Source of the DNA: a bacterium 1XD42-76
Lineage (GTDB): Bacteria > Bacillota > Clostridia > Lachnospirales > Lachnospiraceae
Direction of reading: 5' to 3'
DNA length: 64,000 nucleotides
Assembly: GCA_009917545.1 (NCBI GenBank)
Contig: QZDW01000016.1
Location: forward strand, 31,586 to 95,585
In this document: piece after piece, positions 52,211-61,900 of the stretch
Position numbering within the stretch: position 1 is the stretch's first letter
How the letters are laid out: each line of letters begins with the position of its first letter
Program-made: the position numbers and the translations under genes
Notes under the pieces: model-generated
Databases searched by the model: none
The model's input: the letters and a program-made list of their open reading frames with translations, nothing else
What the model was told of the DNA's origin: nothing

Positions 52211-52996
52211 TTAATCGACAGAATAATTTAACCGTACTGTAATAGAGGCAGTCTTATACCTGGAGCTCGTGTTAAAGGCTCCGCTATAGCTGTAATCTTC
52301 ATCGCCTGAATTTTTGGCAGTGATCTGAAATACGCCCAAATTGGCAGTGAGAAGTTTTCCGAGAGATGCTCCGGTTCCTTCTGCCATGATGTCAATGCGC
52401 TCCTTCGCATTGGCAGTGGCCATTTCAATGAGCTCGAGCTTCATTTCATCCAGTTTTGTGTAATAATATTCGGGATTGTAGGATTCGAATTCGACCCCGG
52501 CTTCGATCAGCTGGGTGATATCGCGGGAGATCCCTTCCACCTTGTCAATATCTGTGGAGGACACAGTCAGGCTCTGGGTCAGGTCATAACCGTCCGCCTC
52601 CTCACCGACATAATACCCATTCTCGTCGTAGATCGAGGTATAGCGCTGGGAAATGCTGACAGAGCTGAATACCATTTCATTGTCAGCAACCCCGTTTTGC
52701 TGCAAATAGTTTTGTATCAGGGCAGCGTCATTTTTGATTACACCGTAGGCATCGCGCGGTGTCTCCCCGTGGACTGAAAAGCTTCCGCGCCAGACGATCA
52801 GGTCAGATTCAAAATCATAGCTTGCGGAACCTGTGGCAGTGAGCCCTGAACCGCCTCCCGCTTTTCTGTAATTCGTAATACCATTGATAAAAATGGTGGT
52901 ACAGGCGATCGCCGTCGCGGCCACGATGAGAGCGATGAGAACCGGGCTGAGCAGCCGCAGTACTCCGTCTTTTTGTGCGTGTTTATTTTCTTCCAT
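52211..52996 (-). CDS. SIMPL (DUF541) domain protein
   Basis: 261 residues. One N-terminal transmembrane helix (LIALIVAATAIACTTIFI), then a SIMPL domain: GSASYDFESDLIVWRG, SVSISQRYTSIYDENG, NAKERIDIMAEGTGASLGKL. Such proteins are exposed outside the membrane and have been tied to envelope stress; function is unproven. GAGGAG lies upstream of the start on the minus strand. It is the only intact minus-strand gene I can support here. Confidence 0.88.
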   Translation of the reverse strand: MEENKHAQKDGVLRLLSPVLIALIVAATAIACTTIFINGITNYRKAGGGSGLTATGSASYDFESDLIVWRGSFSVHGETPRDAYGVIKNDAALIQNYLQQNGVADNEMVFSSVSISQRYTSIYDENGYYVGEEADGYDLTQSLTVSSTDIDKVEGISRDITQLIEAGVEFESYNPEYYYTKLDEMKLELIEMATANAKERIDIMAEGTGASLGKLLTANLGVFQITAKNSGDEDYSYSGAFNTSSRYKTASITVRLNYSVD

Positions 52997-53158
52997 TCCT
53001 GCTCCTCCTTCTTGTATGGTAGCATCTTTGGTGGTGCTTCCTTCCTATTGATTATATGGCACCTGATGCCAAAATACAATAGATGACTTTCTTAATAATT
53101 TGTAACGGTTCTGTACCCTTACAGCTGAAGTCATTGCAAAAATATAGACGGAAATTTA

Positions 53159-53359
53159 TTAAATCCCCGCCGTGCCACCCGAAGCATCCGGCAGTAGAGA
53201 GAAATTTTTCCCTTGATAATACTGTCTTTGGTTTTCAGGGCAAGGAATATCATTCTCTGCCTTTGGCAAACCTGCGACGGCTGGTGGCAAAAAAGCGCTG
53301 GCTGCTTTTTCGCCGCCAGGTTCTTTCGCTAATTTTACGGCCTGGATTTTATATTCCAT
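53159..53359 (-). pseudogene. remnant of an IS3-family OrfA
   Basis: The minus-strand frame begins MEYKIQAVKLAKEPGGEKAAS, matching the N-terminal helix-turn-helix of IS3-type OrfA proteins (the family's 'Y-K-x-Q-A-V-K-L-A-K-E-x-G-G-x-K-A-A'). After about 25 residues the similarity is lost and no OrfB follows. A decayed fragment in the 53.1-53.5 kb gap. Confidence 0.5.
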
Positions 53360-53493
53360 GCTGTATGTCCGTTAATTTATTGCCATTGTAATTGCTTCCT
53401 TAATTCTCTTTGATGATATATCAAATCCTTGAGCATAAGGGGAAACTAAGATGATGCAACATCAGGATGTAACCACGAGTTGTCGAGACGCAG

Positions 53494-53522
53494 TTGATTT
53501 TATCATTTATATCGCATATAAT
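53494..53522 (+). promoter_or_regulatory. promoter of the Rpn-type nuclease gene
   Basis: TTGATT (53494-53499), a 17-base spacer, then TATAAT (53517-53522). Transcription would begin only about ten bases before the ATG, leaving a very short leader that still holds GAGGAGGG. Confidence 0.65.
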
Positions 53523-53539
53523 ATGAGGAGGGAGTGCCA

Positions 53540-54532
53540 ATGATAGAGACAAATTTAGCGCAGACAGTCAATGCCACAAACGACGCTGGCGCTGCATATG
53601 ATACAAATGTAAAATATTTGCTTGCGGACAAGCAGATATTGTCAAGGATTTTGAAATATACGGTTGATGAGTTTCGGGAGATGGATATGGAAGATATCCT
53701 TGGCTGTATTGGTAATGATATTGAAATAGGAGCGAGACCAGTTGATGCAGGACTTTCTAATCTTGGACGGGTGAAAGGAACCGTAACGGAGGATAATGTT
53801 CCGGGAGAGGGCATTATCTATTATGATATCCGCTTCACTGCGTACCTCAAAGAAAAAGAGATGAAGATTCTTATCAACATAGAGGCGCAGAAGTCAACGG
53901 ATTCCGGTAAGCTGGGATACCACTTGGAGAACAGGATCATATTCTATCTTGCAAGGATGATTTCGGCACAGAAACAGACAGAATTTTTCCACAGTGATTT
54001 TGATAATTTGAAAAAAGTCCGAAGTATCTGGATATGTATGGATAGCGGGGAAACAGAAGATTCTATTGAGGAAATCAGTTTTGACAGAAAAACAGTTTTT
54101 GGGAATAAGAGAAATTCATATCATATGGATCTGATGAAAGGCATTATTGTCAATATCAGGAGTGGAATGGATAGTTCTTCTGGAAAAGCTATAAAGAAAT
54201 CCCAAAACGTGTTGATAGCTATGTTGGAAGAGTTAGTTTCCAGGAAAGATGCATCAGAGAAGAGACGTATATTGGCAGATGAATATGGAATGACAATGAC
54301 TGCTGAATTGGAAAGGAGAATCCAGATTATGTGTAATTGGTCAGAGAGTATTAGCGAACGGGCAAGAATGGAGGGAAGAACAGAGGGCAGAATAGAGGGA
54401 AAAATGGAGGCAAGAATAGAGGCTATTGAGGGAATGATCAGAGCAAATATTACAAGAGAGCACATATTATCTATGGGATATACGGAAGCTGAATATGAAA
54501 AAGCAGAGAGCGCATTATATGCACATGCTTAA
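53540..54532 (+). CDS. Rpn-family / PD-(D/E)XK nuclease
   Basis: 330 residues. Similar to the large clostridial group of 'PD-(D/E)XK nuclease family transposase' (Rpn-like) proteins. The nuclease core is visible as Y-D-I-R-F-T-A ... I-L-I-N-I-E-A-Q-K (the D ... E-x-Q/K catalytic pattern), residues about 92-115. The C-terminus holds the characteristic acidic/Arg-rich helix of repeated E-G-R/K-x-E-G-R (RMEGRTEGRIEGKMEARIEA). Rpn proteins promote RecA-independent recombination; the role here is unknown. ATG 53540 is used; GTG 53534 is closer to the GGAGG. Confidence 0.85.
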   Translation: MIETNLAQTVNATNDAGAAYDTNVKYLLADKQILSRILKYTVDEFREMDMEDILGCIGNDIEIGARPVDAGLSNLGRVKGTVTEDNVPGEGIIYYDIRFTAYLKEKEMKILINIEAQKSTDSGKLGYHLENRIIFYLARMISAQKQTEFFHSDFDNLKKVRSIWICMDSGETEDSIEEISFDRKTVFGNKRNSYHMDLMKGIIVNIRSGMDSSSGKAIKKSQNVLIAMLEELVSRKDASEKRRILADEYGMTMTAELERRIQIMCNWSESISERARMEGRTEGRIEGKMEARIEAIEGMIRANITREHILSMGYTEAEYEKAESALYAHA

Positions 54533-54572
54533 ACACAGAATAAAATCAAATCATAAGTCATTTGTCAGAAAG

Positions 54573-54615
54573 TAAGGGAAAGGTTCTGTATCAAGCAGGA
54601 TCCTTCCCTTTTTTT
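54573..54615 (+). terminator. intrinsic terminator after the Rpn-type gene
   Basis: AAGGGAAAGG pairs with CCTTCCCTT around an 18-base loop and ends in TTTTTTT. The following 130 bases hold a 30-codon orphan coding tail (KEPIPMALPFRERRAL) that I cannot assign. Confidence 0.8.
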
Positions 54616-54868
54616 GATGTTGTATCATTTTTAATACACTTACAAAAGATATGATTAAAGAACCAATTCCTATGGCATTACCATTTAGGGAGCGCAGAGC
54701 ATTGATACAGGCGATTATAGACTTTATCACGCAGAACTGTGATAAATAGATGAACCTATATTTGATGCTTTTTTACGTTATTTCCATGCTGGTTGGTAAT
54801 GGAATAGCCATCACTGTTTTTTGTCAACGGAATATCGATTCCCATTATGTCAAGATTCAATAGATATA

Positions 54869-55102
54869 ATGCTGATGTGGAATTGTCTGTTTTCGCTGCT
54901 TTGTTATTCGCTGATTTCAGCGTTGATGTCGCTGGTTGCTGTTTGGTTTAGACTTATGAAAAAGTCTATTATTGTTACAATCACTTCTGCATGTGTTATT
55001 ATATCAATTTTATGTCGGATTATAGGTATGACACTTTTTATATGTCCTGTCATGATAGCCATTCTTACCGTAATACTTATGATTGCAATAGCGTGTGGAT
55101 AA
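54869..55102 (+). CDS. small hydrophobic protein, possibly broken
   Basis: 77 residues, nearly all hydrophobic, about three membrane helices (MLMWNCLFSLLCYSLISALM start). A second short hydrophobic frame (37 residues from ATG 54750, MNLYLMLFYVISMLVGNGIA) ends six bases upstream in another frame, so both may be pieces of one frameshifted membrane-protein gene. AT-rich and unlike the core genes in codon use. Confidence 0.4.
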   Translation: MLMWNCLFSLLCYSLISALMSLVAVWFRLMKKSIIVTITSACVIISILCRIIGMTLFICPVMIAILTVILMIAIACG

Positions 55103-55145
55103 GTTTACATAACCAAGTAGAAAAGATGGAGGTATAGAATAACAT

Positions 55146-55766
55146 ATGGATTTAATCTTTCTTCATGGATTGGGGCAAAACCCCTCAAGCTGGAATGAAA
55201 CATTATCTTTTCTGCCACAATGTATAAAAGCATACTGCCCAGACTTGCTTAATTTATGTGAAGATAAGGCTTATGAAAAAATATATCTTGCCTTTGAAAA
55301 TTACGTTGATAATTTTTCAAATCCCATAAATCTTTGCGGAATTTCGTTAGGTGCAGTTTTGGCATTAAATTATACGCTGAATCATGCTGATAAAGTTTCA
55401 TCTTTAGTGTTGATTGCGCCACAGTACAAAATGCCGAAGCTACTATTAAGATTTCAAAATATAGTATTCCGCATTATGCCGAACACCCTTCTTTCCAAAG
55501 ATGGAATAGCAAAACAAGATATCATCCAATTAACAAATTCAATGAGGTTTTTGAATTTTGAGCAAGAGCTAAGAAATGTCGTGTGTCCAACGTTGATTAT
55601 ATGCGGTCAAAAGGATACAGCAAATATTAGGGCGGCAAAGAAAATGGCAAATCTTATTTCTAATGCCAAATTATATGTAATTGATAAGGCAGGGCATGAA
55701 ATAAATGTATTTGCTTCTAAAAAATTAGCAAATGCAATGAGTTTATTTTATCAGACAAATAATTAA
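55146..55766 (+). CDS. alpha/beta hydrolase
   Basis: 206 residues. Oxyanion loop HGLGQNPSSWN, nucleophile Ser in L-C-G-I-S-L-G-A-V, acid region GQKDTAN and catalytic His in DKAGHEINV. Shorter than most members, so a minimal fold. Noticeably AT-rich compared with the core genes, which suggests horizontal transfer. Substrate unknown. Confidence 0.88.
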   Translation: MDLIFLHGLGQNPSSWNETLSFLPQCIKAYCPDLLNLCEDKAYEKIYLAFENYVDNFSNPINLCGISLGAVLALNYTLNHADKVSSLVLIAPQYKMPKLLLRFQNIVFRIMPNTLLSKDGIAKQDIIQLTNSMRFLNFEQELRNVVCPTLIICGQKDTANIRAAKKMANLISNAKLYVIDKAGHEINVFASKKLANAMSLFYQTNN

Positions 55767-56302
55767 GGAGCAACAGACTAAGTGTGCCGCCCCTCTGAAT
55801 TATAAATAACTTATAAATTTGCTATATCTTCTCGTATAGAAGTCTGGGAATTATAATTAACCCAAGCTCAAGAAAGAGCAAAAAATGGAGGAAATTAAAA
55901 TATACACACAGGAATAACTTTCCAGTGATGTGCTTGTAGGATTGAAACCGCTTTGGAACGCAGACCCCGAGGTGAAGATTTATACTGTTGCATAACACCT
56001 TAGATGGATGAAACAACCGAAACAGACAAGCCAGTGGGCGGCAAGATGAACTTGTGTTGCCTTTGACGCTATTGATATTCTCGCTTATTTGCAGTCAAAC
56101 AACCAAGGGGCTGTTCAGCTACTGTACAGTGTAGCAGACCGAATGTATGTAGGGCATATTTTTGAAACGGGTACGCTCATAACAGAAATGACAATTTGAG
56201 GAATATGAATTGATTTTTCTGCTGGTGTCCTTATTACAAATAACTTCCCTGCAGACCTGAATGGCACAGGAAAAAACGGGAGAGTCCACGTTTCTGTCAT
56301 GC
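55767..56302. other. decayed region with coding scraps
   Basis: Fragments such as VLVGLKPLWNADPEVKIYTV (about 55929-55994) and DAIDILAYLQSNNQGAVQLL (about 56070-56130) read like protein but are broken by stops and frame changes. I do not recognise the family. Probably remains of a mobile-element or accessory gene. Confidence 0.35.
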
Positions 56303-56410
56303 CTGCAAAAGTCCGCCGCTGTTAGGCGGCAAACAATCAGGGATGCCAAATGCACCCTGACTATTTTCATTCATGGTAGCACGCTCCCTTTTGAGCGCAT
56401 GATGGTTCCT
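56303..56410 (+). repeat. single copy of the ~107-bp repeat
   Basis: GTCCGCCGCTGTTAGGCGGC, AATCAGGGATGCCAAATGCA, CTATTTTCATTCATGGTAGC, then GAGCGCATGATGG. Moderately diverged. Lies before the DUF401 gene. Confidence 0.75.
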
Positions 56411-56565
56411 CAGAAAAGTTTTCTTGATACCATTTTTTATTGTATCATATATTGCAATACTTGGGCTGGTGCTATAGAATAAATCTATAGGTGTCATGCG
56501 CTGCAGCGGCTATATACCTTTTTACAGGGCCTGCGCTCGTTTACAAAAGGGAAAGGGAGAGACAT

Positions 56566-57765
56566 ATGCAGATTTTATATTTGGGAATTGTTTTTTGTGT
56601 TATCATTGCTTTATTGGCGTTCCGGAGGCCGCTTTATCAGGCAATACTGGGAGGTGCGCTTGTCACCGCTGTCTTATTCCGGATTCCTCCTGCCGAGATC
56701 GCAGGCCGGGCGGGCAGTGTTCTTACCACATGGTCGTCAGTATCTGTGTTACTTTCTCTGTATATGATAACATTTTTACAGAGGATTCTGGAATCCCGCA
56801 GTCAGATCAAACTGGCACAGCAGGATTTGAACGGCATTTTCCATAACCGCCGCATCAATACAGCTGGCGCTTCGCTGTTTATCGGCCTGCTGCCGTCGGC
56901 AGCCTCCATGCTCCTTTGCAGCGATATCGTGAAGGATGCCTCTGATGGGTACCTGGATTCCAGAGAGCAGGCATTTGTGGCAAGCTGGTTCCGGCATATC
57001 CCGGAGAGCACGCTCCCGACCTATACTTCCGTACTCCTGATGATGAACCTGGCCGGGGTGGAGACGGCGCATTTCCTTCTGGGGATGATGATACCCGTGA
57101 TTACCCTGTTCGCGTTAGGCTATGTGTTGTGTCTGAGGAAAATTCCCACCGATCCCGGGACACCGGTAAGTACCTCGAAAGCCCATGATCTGCTGCATTT
57201 ATTCCAGCATTTGTGGTCGCTTGTACTGATTCTGGCGCTTATCCTAGGATTTGGATTTCAGGTGGTGGCATCCGTATTCGTAGCGATCGCCGCCTGCATC
57301 ATCGTTTACCATGTCGGATTTGGTGAGATGAAAACCATGTTCCTCTCTGCTTTTGAGAAGAAAATGCTGTCCAATACCTTTCTGGTACTGGTGTTGAAGG
57401 AACTGATTGCTTATACAGGCGTTCTTGAGCTTCTTCCGGAGGCAATGGAAGGGCTCCCACTGCCGACGTACCTTGTATTTGCCCTGCTGTTTTTTGTGGC
57501 TACAACGGTCAGCGGTTCCACGGGCGCTATCGCAATGGGGACGCCTCTGGCTTTCGCGGCGCTTCCGGGCGGGATGCCGCTCATGGTGTATCTGATGTGC
57601 ATTACGCATGCCGCAAGCATGGTATCGCCGACGCATGTCTGCCTGGTAGTGGCGTCAGATTATTTTCATGTCACGCTGGGGGAACTGGTGCGTAAAACCC
57701 TGCCCGTATCACTGGCGTTCTGTGCTCTGATGACAGTCTATTACAATATATTGTTGATATTTTAA
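56566..57765 (+). CDS. DUF401 family membrane protein
   Basis: 399 residues with about ten membrane helices. The opening (ILYLGIVFCVIIALLAFRRP), LPSAASMLLCSDIVKDASDG and FRHIPESTLPTYTSVLLMM identify the DUF401/TIGR00529 family of presumed integral-membrane transporters. ATG 56566 lies six bases after AGGGAGA; the frame continues upstream to 56491 without a good site. A RidA gene follows. Confidence 0.85.
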   Translation: MQILYLGIVFCVIIALLAFRRPLYQAILGGALVTAVLFRIPPAEIAGRAGSVLTTWSSVSVLLSLYMITFLQRILESRSQIKLAQQDLNGIFHNRRINTAGASLFIGLLPSAASMLLCSDIVKDASDGYLDSREQAFVASWFRHIPESTLPTYTSVLLMMNLAGVETAHFLLGMMIPVITLFALGYVLCLRKIPTDPGTPVSTSKAHDLLHLFQHLWSLVLILALILGFGFQVVASVFVAIAACIIVYHVGFGEMKTMFLSAFEKKMLSNTFLVLVLKELIAYTGVLELLPEAMEGLPLPTYLVFALLFFVATTVSGSTGAIAMGTPLAFAALPGGMPLMVYLMCITHAASMVSPTHVCLVVASDYFHVTLGELVRKTLPVSLAFCALMTVYYNILLIF

Positions 57766-57934
57766 GGCGATATGTCAATATAAGCGAGAAGATTCAGAGG
57801 GATCTGGAATCTCAGGGCAGAATGATTGAAATCGCCGGGCAATGATAGACTTTTACAAAAAATAGTGATAGAATGAAAAGAACCAATGGTAAAGTATGCC
57901 TCTGCAAAGGAGGCCTGAAAGGAGAATACAGACG

Positions 57935-58399
57935 ATGGATGTGTATGCAAGAATGAAGGAGCTGGGGATTGATCTGGGAAAGCCGCTGACACCAATGGGG
58001 CTTTACAAACCATGTGTGGAGGTATTGGACGGAAAGCTCGCATTTACATCAGGAAATGGCTGCCGCAAGGCCGATACGCCGATGACAACAGGAAAGGTGG
58101 GGGCTGAGGTAAGCCTTGAAGAGGCAAAGGCGTGCGCTGCCCAGTGTGCAGTTAATCTGCTTGCGGCTCTTGAGTCCGCAATCGGGGATCTGAACCGTGT
58201 GAAACGTGTTGTGAAGATTTTGGGATTCGTGGCTTCAGCTCCGGATTTTTACGATCACCCGAAGGTGATTAACGGCGCTTCCGAGCTTCTGGAAAAGGTG
58301 TTTGGAGAAAACGGGGTAGGCGCCCGCAGTGCAATCGGTGTGGCGGCACTTCCGGCCAATATGCCGGTCGAAATCGAGATGATCGTGGAATTAAAATAA
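57935..58399 (+). CDS. RidA family protein
   Basis: 154 residues of the RidA/YjgF-YER057c superfamily, in the longer branch that opens with a helical extension (YARMKELGIDLGKPL). RidA itself hydrolyses reactive enamines/imines from PLP enzymes such as threonine dehydratase; this branch is less well defined. ARSAIGVAALPANMPVEIEM holds the family's substrate-site Arg region. ATG 57935 is ten bases after AAAGGAG. Confidence 0.88.
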   Translation: MDVYARMKELGIDLGKPLTPMGLYKPCVEVLDGKLAFTSGNGCRKADTPMTTGKVGAEVSLEEAKACAAQCAVNLLAALESAIGDLNRVKRVVKILGFVASAPDFYDHPKVINGASELLEKVFGENGVGARSAIGVAALPANMPVEIEMIVELK

Positions 58400-58416
58400 A
58401 GACGGATCTATTGTAT

Positions 58417-58441
58417 GGCGGAGAAATTCTCCGCCGTTTTA
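58417..58441 (+). terminator. intrinsic terminator after the RidA gene
   Basis: GGCGGAGAA pairs with TTCTCCGCC across one to two bases and is followed by GTTTT. Confidence 0.8.
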
Positions 58442-58730
58442 TTGTCTGTATACTGGGGCTGCCCCTCTCATTTGGAGATACTTTATCAGCTATTGGAATA
58501 ACAGGAGGATATACGCTGCTAATGAAGGGTTGCCACCTATGGTTAAACGGCAGAGATATTATAATATCCGGAGGTAGCTGTTTGGGCATTGATGTTCTTG
58601 TAAAAAGTGTCAGCCAATATTGATAATATTAGACTGTTTTTGGCAGTGCAGCCGTTTCAGGATGGGGAGTATGAGTCTTTCAGGAAAAAATGTAATTGAA
58701 ACAAGTGAGGATATAATTGGAGATTGCTGT

Positions 58731-59456
58731 ATGACAAAAGAAATTGAGACGATTGAGGAATTTATAAAAGAATCATTTGAATTGAGAGAAGAGGCAGAGC
58801 GCTATAATAAAGGATCAAAATCAACTCATCATAAAGCATTGGCTTTTAGAGGACAATCAGATAAAGCATATAAATTGATCCCGGCTATTGGAAGGGAGAG
58901 GCAGCTTTCGTGTGATATCTCTATTTTAAATCAAGAGCGCAATCTAATAGAAATGGCGAAATATAAACTACCGCATATTTTTAAGTCGGATTTACTCCCA
59001 ATTGACTTATTATCATTGTTACAGCATTATGGGATACCTACAAGATTATTAGATGTCACATCAAATCCGCTTGTTGCCTTATATTTTGCTTCTCTTGATG
59101 ATAGGGTAGATGGGGAAGTATTTGCTTTTGAATATAATGATAGTGATAAGGCTAATTATCCAGTTATTAATGCAATAGCAGAAACATACAAGTTCGCATT
59201 TGCAACGTCCAGCCCCCTTTTATCATTTTTTAGAACCGTTATTAATCAACCATATTTTAATGAGCAAAGAGAACAATTTGTTGATGAAACTGATGAGCAG
59301 GGAGGAGGATGGATAAAAGAGTGCTGTGAACAATTGATTTTCGTAAATGCAATATATAGCATTATAATGAACATGACATTGATTTATGTGCGTTCACAAG
59401 AACCTGGGGATGCATTGGGACTGCGGGGCCAGTCTTGCATATCTCTTACGAAATGA
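58731..59456 (+). CDS. FRG domain protein
   Basis: 241 residues. The FRG domain named for its F-R-G motif is clear: ALAFRGQSDKAYKLIPAIGR, then LLSLLQHYGIPTRLLDVTSN and PLVALYFAS. FRG proteins are uncharacterised but occur in defence and mobile-element contexts. ATG 58731 lies nine bases after TTGGAG. The gene is AT-rich. The last 40 residues do not resemble the usual ending, so the 3' part may be frameshifted near 59350-59400. Could be an orphan defence gene. Confidence 0.8.
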   Translation: MTKEIETIEEFIKESFELREEAERYNKGSKSTHHKALAFRGQSDKAYKLIPAIGRERQLSCDISILNQERNLIEMAKYKLPHIFKSDLLPIDLLSLLQHYGIPTRLLDVTSNPLVALYFASLDDRVDGEVFAFEYNDSDKANYPVINAIAETYKFAFATSSPLLSFFRTVINQPYFNEQREQFVDETDEQGGGWIKECCEQLIFVNAIYSIIMNMTLIYVRSQEPGDALGLRGQSCISLTK

Positions 59457-59925
59457 TGTTGTATTATTTGCTATAGTGAGAGCTACCGATATTTTTTGCA
59501 AAAGGATTTGGCATTTTAAGAGAAGAGCAGATACAGTTTGTCAGACTGGCGGAGCAGAAAGAGGTGTTTTATCAACGGAAACTGGAGACGAAAGCTCAGA
59601 AAGCGGATGCTTTTAAACGGCTGCAGGAAGCTGGATTCTATCGGACAGGTATCATCATAATGTTTAATAAAGTCATCAATAAAATCACCAGATACATATT
59701 TTTCACAAACCGAACTCTGCAGTCTTGAAATTTTTTGACTTCAATGATAATATAAAGTATTATAGAAGAAAGAGGCTATTACAAAAAGATTGCTTTATAC
59801 AATATGGTGTTTGAATCCCACAGATATCATCCATAATATCGTCTATTAGCTATATTTTGCAATGCTCCCAGCCTTTTCAATAAGAATTTCCCTCATGTCA
59901 GGATGCAGAATGGAGGCGATTGCCG
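59457..59925. other. gene-poor stretch with an unassigned coding scrap
   Basis: A frame around 59498-59728 encodes a charged helical piece (LREEQIQFVRLAEQKEVFYQ) without a start. It may be the tail of a decayed accessory gene, or of the FRG gene in another frame. Nothing else is recognised. Confidence 0.3.
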
Positions 59926-60851
59926 GTGGCAGATGGAGTTGTAGCCTTTTCCGATATTAAGATACAATGGCATCCCGCATTCTGTGCCGCTACAGAGTTG
60001 GAATTTTCAGCTAATAAAGCGGAACTGGATTTCCAGCAGGAATATAATTTAAGCAAGAAACCTTACAGATTGATCTGCTTGTAGTAGAAAAGCAGAACGA
60101 TGTACAGATAGAGAATGAAATTGGCCGTATTTTTAAGAGACATAACATAATCAAGTACAAATCACTTGGCGATGGAATGACGATAGATGACTTTTTCAAG
60201 GCAGTGGGATATGCTTGTATTTACAAAAGTCTGGGAGAAACCGTTGATCATATCCCCATTGATCAGCTAACCGTTTCTCTCTTCAGGGAGAGCAATCCCA
60301 GGGAGCTATTCCGCAGTCTTGAGCAATATGGATTTGTAATTGAGAAAACATTTGACGGCATATACTATATAAAAGGACTTTTTATTCCGGCACAGGTTGT
60401 CGTGACAAAGGAACTTGAGAGCGGGAAGCACAGGAGCCTGAGGATTCTTTCCAGGAACGCATTGGAAGAGGATATCCGTGGTTTTGTCGAGGAGGCACAG
60501 AAACTTAACAGCCAGGGAGAACGTACAAATGTGGATGCCGTTTTGCAGGTAAGTGTGTCGGCAAACTATGAGCTGTATGACGAGATAAAAAGGAGGTATC
60601 CAACGATGTGCGAAGCAATGAGAATACTGATGCAGGATGAAATTGTGGATGAAGTGAGAGAGGCACACAAAGAAGGGCGTAAGGAAGGACATAGAGAGGG
60701 CCTGGCGCAGGGTGAGATAAAGAAAGCCAGAGAAACAGCTCTTGTGCTGGCTAAGAGAGGCGTGCCTGCCCCGGATATTGCTGAAATCGTTGAGGTCAGC
60801 CTTAAACTTGTCCAGGAGTGGCTGGCAGGCAGCGTGGGTTTAGCAAAATAA
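59926..60851 (+). pseudogene. frameshifted PD-(D/E)XK-like protein of a clostridial accessory family
   Basis: GTG 59926, nine bases after GGAGG, opens a frame reading IKIQWHPAFCAATELEFSAN and LDFQQEYNLSKK. At about 60061 one base is missing, and the frame continues as LQIDLLVVEKQNDVQIENEI, FFKAVGYACIYKSLG and on to 60851. With one base restored the protein would be about 308 residues. It ends with a helical EGRKEGHREGLAQ segment like Rpn/transposase-type proteins. The Q-W-H-P-A-F start and E-Y-N-L-S-K-K-P-x-Q-x-D-L-L pattern belong to an abundant, unnamed Lachnospiraceae family. The downstream piece alone (ATG 60177) could still be translated. Confidence 0.75.
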
Positions 60852-60980
60852 GTAATACAAAAGTATTTTGTGGGAATGAGTGAGACAGTTCGTCTTTCCG
60901 CTTTTGTAACGGACAAACTGTAACAGATAAACGCTGCCGGACAGATATAGTTTTTACTGTTTTTAGTTTATTGTAGAATA

Positions 60981-61009
60981 TTGACGAATAAAAGAACGTA
61001 CGTTATAAT
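60981..61009 (+). promoter_or_regulatory. promoter of the sigma factor gene
   Basis: TTGACG (60981-60986), a 17-base spacer, then TATAAT (61004-61009). It implies a leader of about 350 bases before the preferred start. Confidence 0.8.
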
Positions 61010-61328
61010 ATAGACATAAAAAACAAGGATCGTCGGTGTGACTGTAATAAATGTAACCAAAGCTGGAGGATGACAGCCGGGCTTCTATCCTTTAACACAT
61101 CAATGCCTGTTGCACCCATGTCCATAAATTGTCATTGTTCAAGGTTTTGCCCTGTAATGGAGGAGTAGCGGCTGACAGATCAGTTACAACAGGAGAATCC
61201 TATAGTGGATGAAGCTGATATATCAGGGAATGAGGCAGAGCATTTATATCATGGATGTATTGGGAAGGGAACGATTGCAGTTACAGATCATTTGGCTACG
61301 CGAGAGCTGAAAAGGGAGTTAGAAAAAT

Positions 61329-61353
61329 ACAAGGCGCCGTTAAGCGCCTTTTT
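61329..61353 (+). terminator. hairpin with T run just before the sigma factor start
   Basis: AAGGCGC pairs with GCGCCTT across CGTTAA and runs into TTTAC. It ends 17 bases before the preferred start and would stop transcripts from the 60981 promoter unless read through. Confidence 0.6.
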
Positions 61354-61369
61354 ACGAAGGAGAATGCTT

Positions 61370-61900
61370 ATGCCGCAGGAGAAGGAGGAGTTACTGCAAG
61401 AACTGCTGGAACGATATTCGAAGCTGCATATGAAGCAGGCATTCAACAGTGGAGTTCCATATGATGATGTGGAAGATGTTGTTTTGGAGGCATATTGGTC
61501 TTTTTACCAATCCAGACATTTTGGCAATCTGAGCGAAGAAGAGACAAAAGTCATGATGGCGCACATCGTAAGGAATAAGTGCAGAGACTATTATAGGAAG
61601 AACCGTCACATGGAAACCGTTGGCATTGACGAATGCAGGGATGAGCTGGAACTGTCGCATCATGCCCCGGTTCAGGATCCATTAAGTGAGATGATTCAGA
61701 ACGAGGAATACCGCTACATCTGTCAGTGCATTGAAGAGATGAAAGAGATCTGGAGGGAGCCGGCATTTTTGCATTTTATTGAAGGATATACGCCGCAGGA
61801 GATTCATAAGATTCTGGGAATTTCAGAGACTGTGTGCCGTTCCAGACTGTCCAGGGCCAGAAAACACCTGAGAGAAAAGCTGGCAGATATTCAAGTCTGA
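61370..61900 (+). CDS. sigma-70 family RNA polymerase sigma factor
   Basis: 176 residues. Region 2 is seen in DVEDVVLEAYWSFYQS and IVRNKCRDYYRK, and region 4 in GYTPQEIHKILGISETVCRSRLSRARKHLREKL. ATG 61370, seven bases after AAGGAG, matches the start of the related copy at 62306. The frame is open back to GTG 61205, which also has AGGAGA, so an N-terminally longer form or a fused leader peptide is possible. An ECF-like factor; targets unknown. Confidence 0.85.
   Translation: MPQEKEELLQELLERYSKLHMKQAFNSGVPYDDVEDVVLEAYWSFYQSRHFGNLSEEETKVMMAHIVRNKCRDYYRKNRHMETVGIDECRDELELSHHAPVQDPLSEMIQNEEYRYICQCIEEMKEIWREPAFLHFIEGYTPQEIHKILGISETVCRSRLSRARKHLREKLADIQV

Noticed and set aside
53083..53391. 102-residue plus-strand frame
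   Set aside because: No ribosome binding site; it overlaps the IS3 OrfA remnant, which explains the region better on the minus strand.
58411..58623. 70-residue frame after the RidA gene
   Set aside because: It starts on the RidA terminator hairpin and has no ribosome binding site or recognisable features.
61021..61100. Riboswitch in the sigma factor leader
   Set aside because: Some GC-rich pairing is present (GGAT ... ATCC) but no known riboswitch core could be matched by eye.
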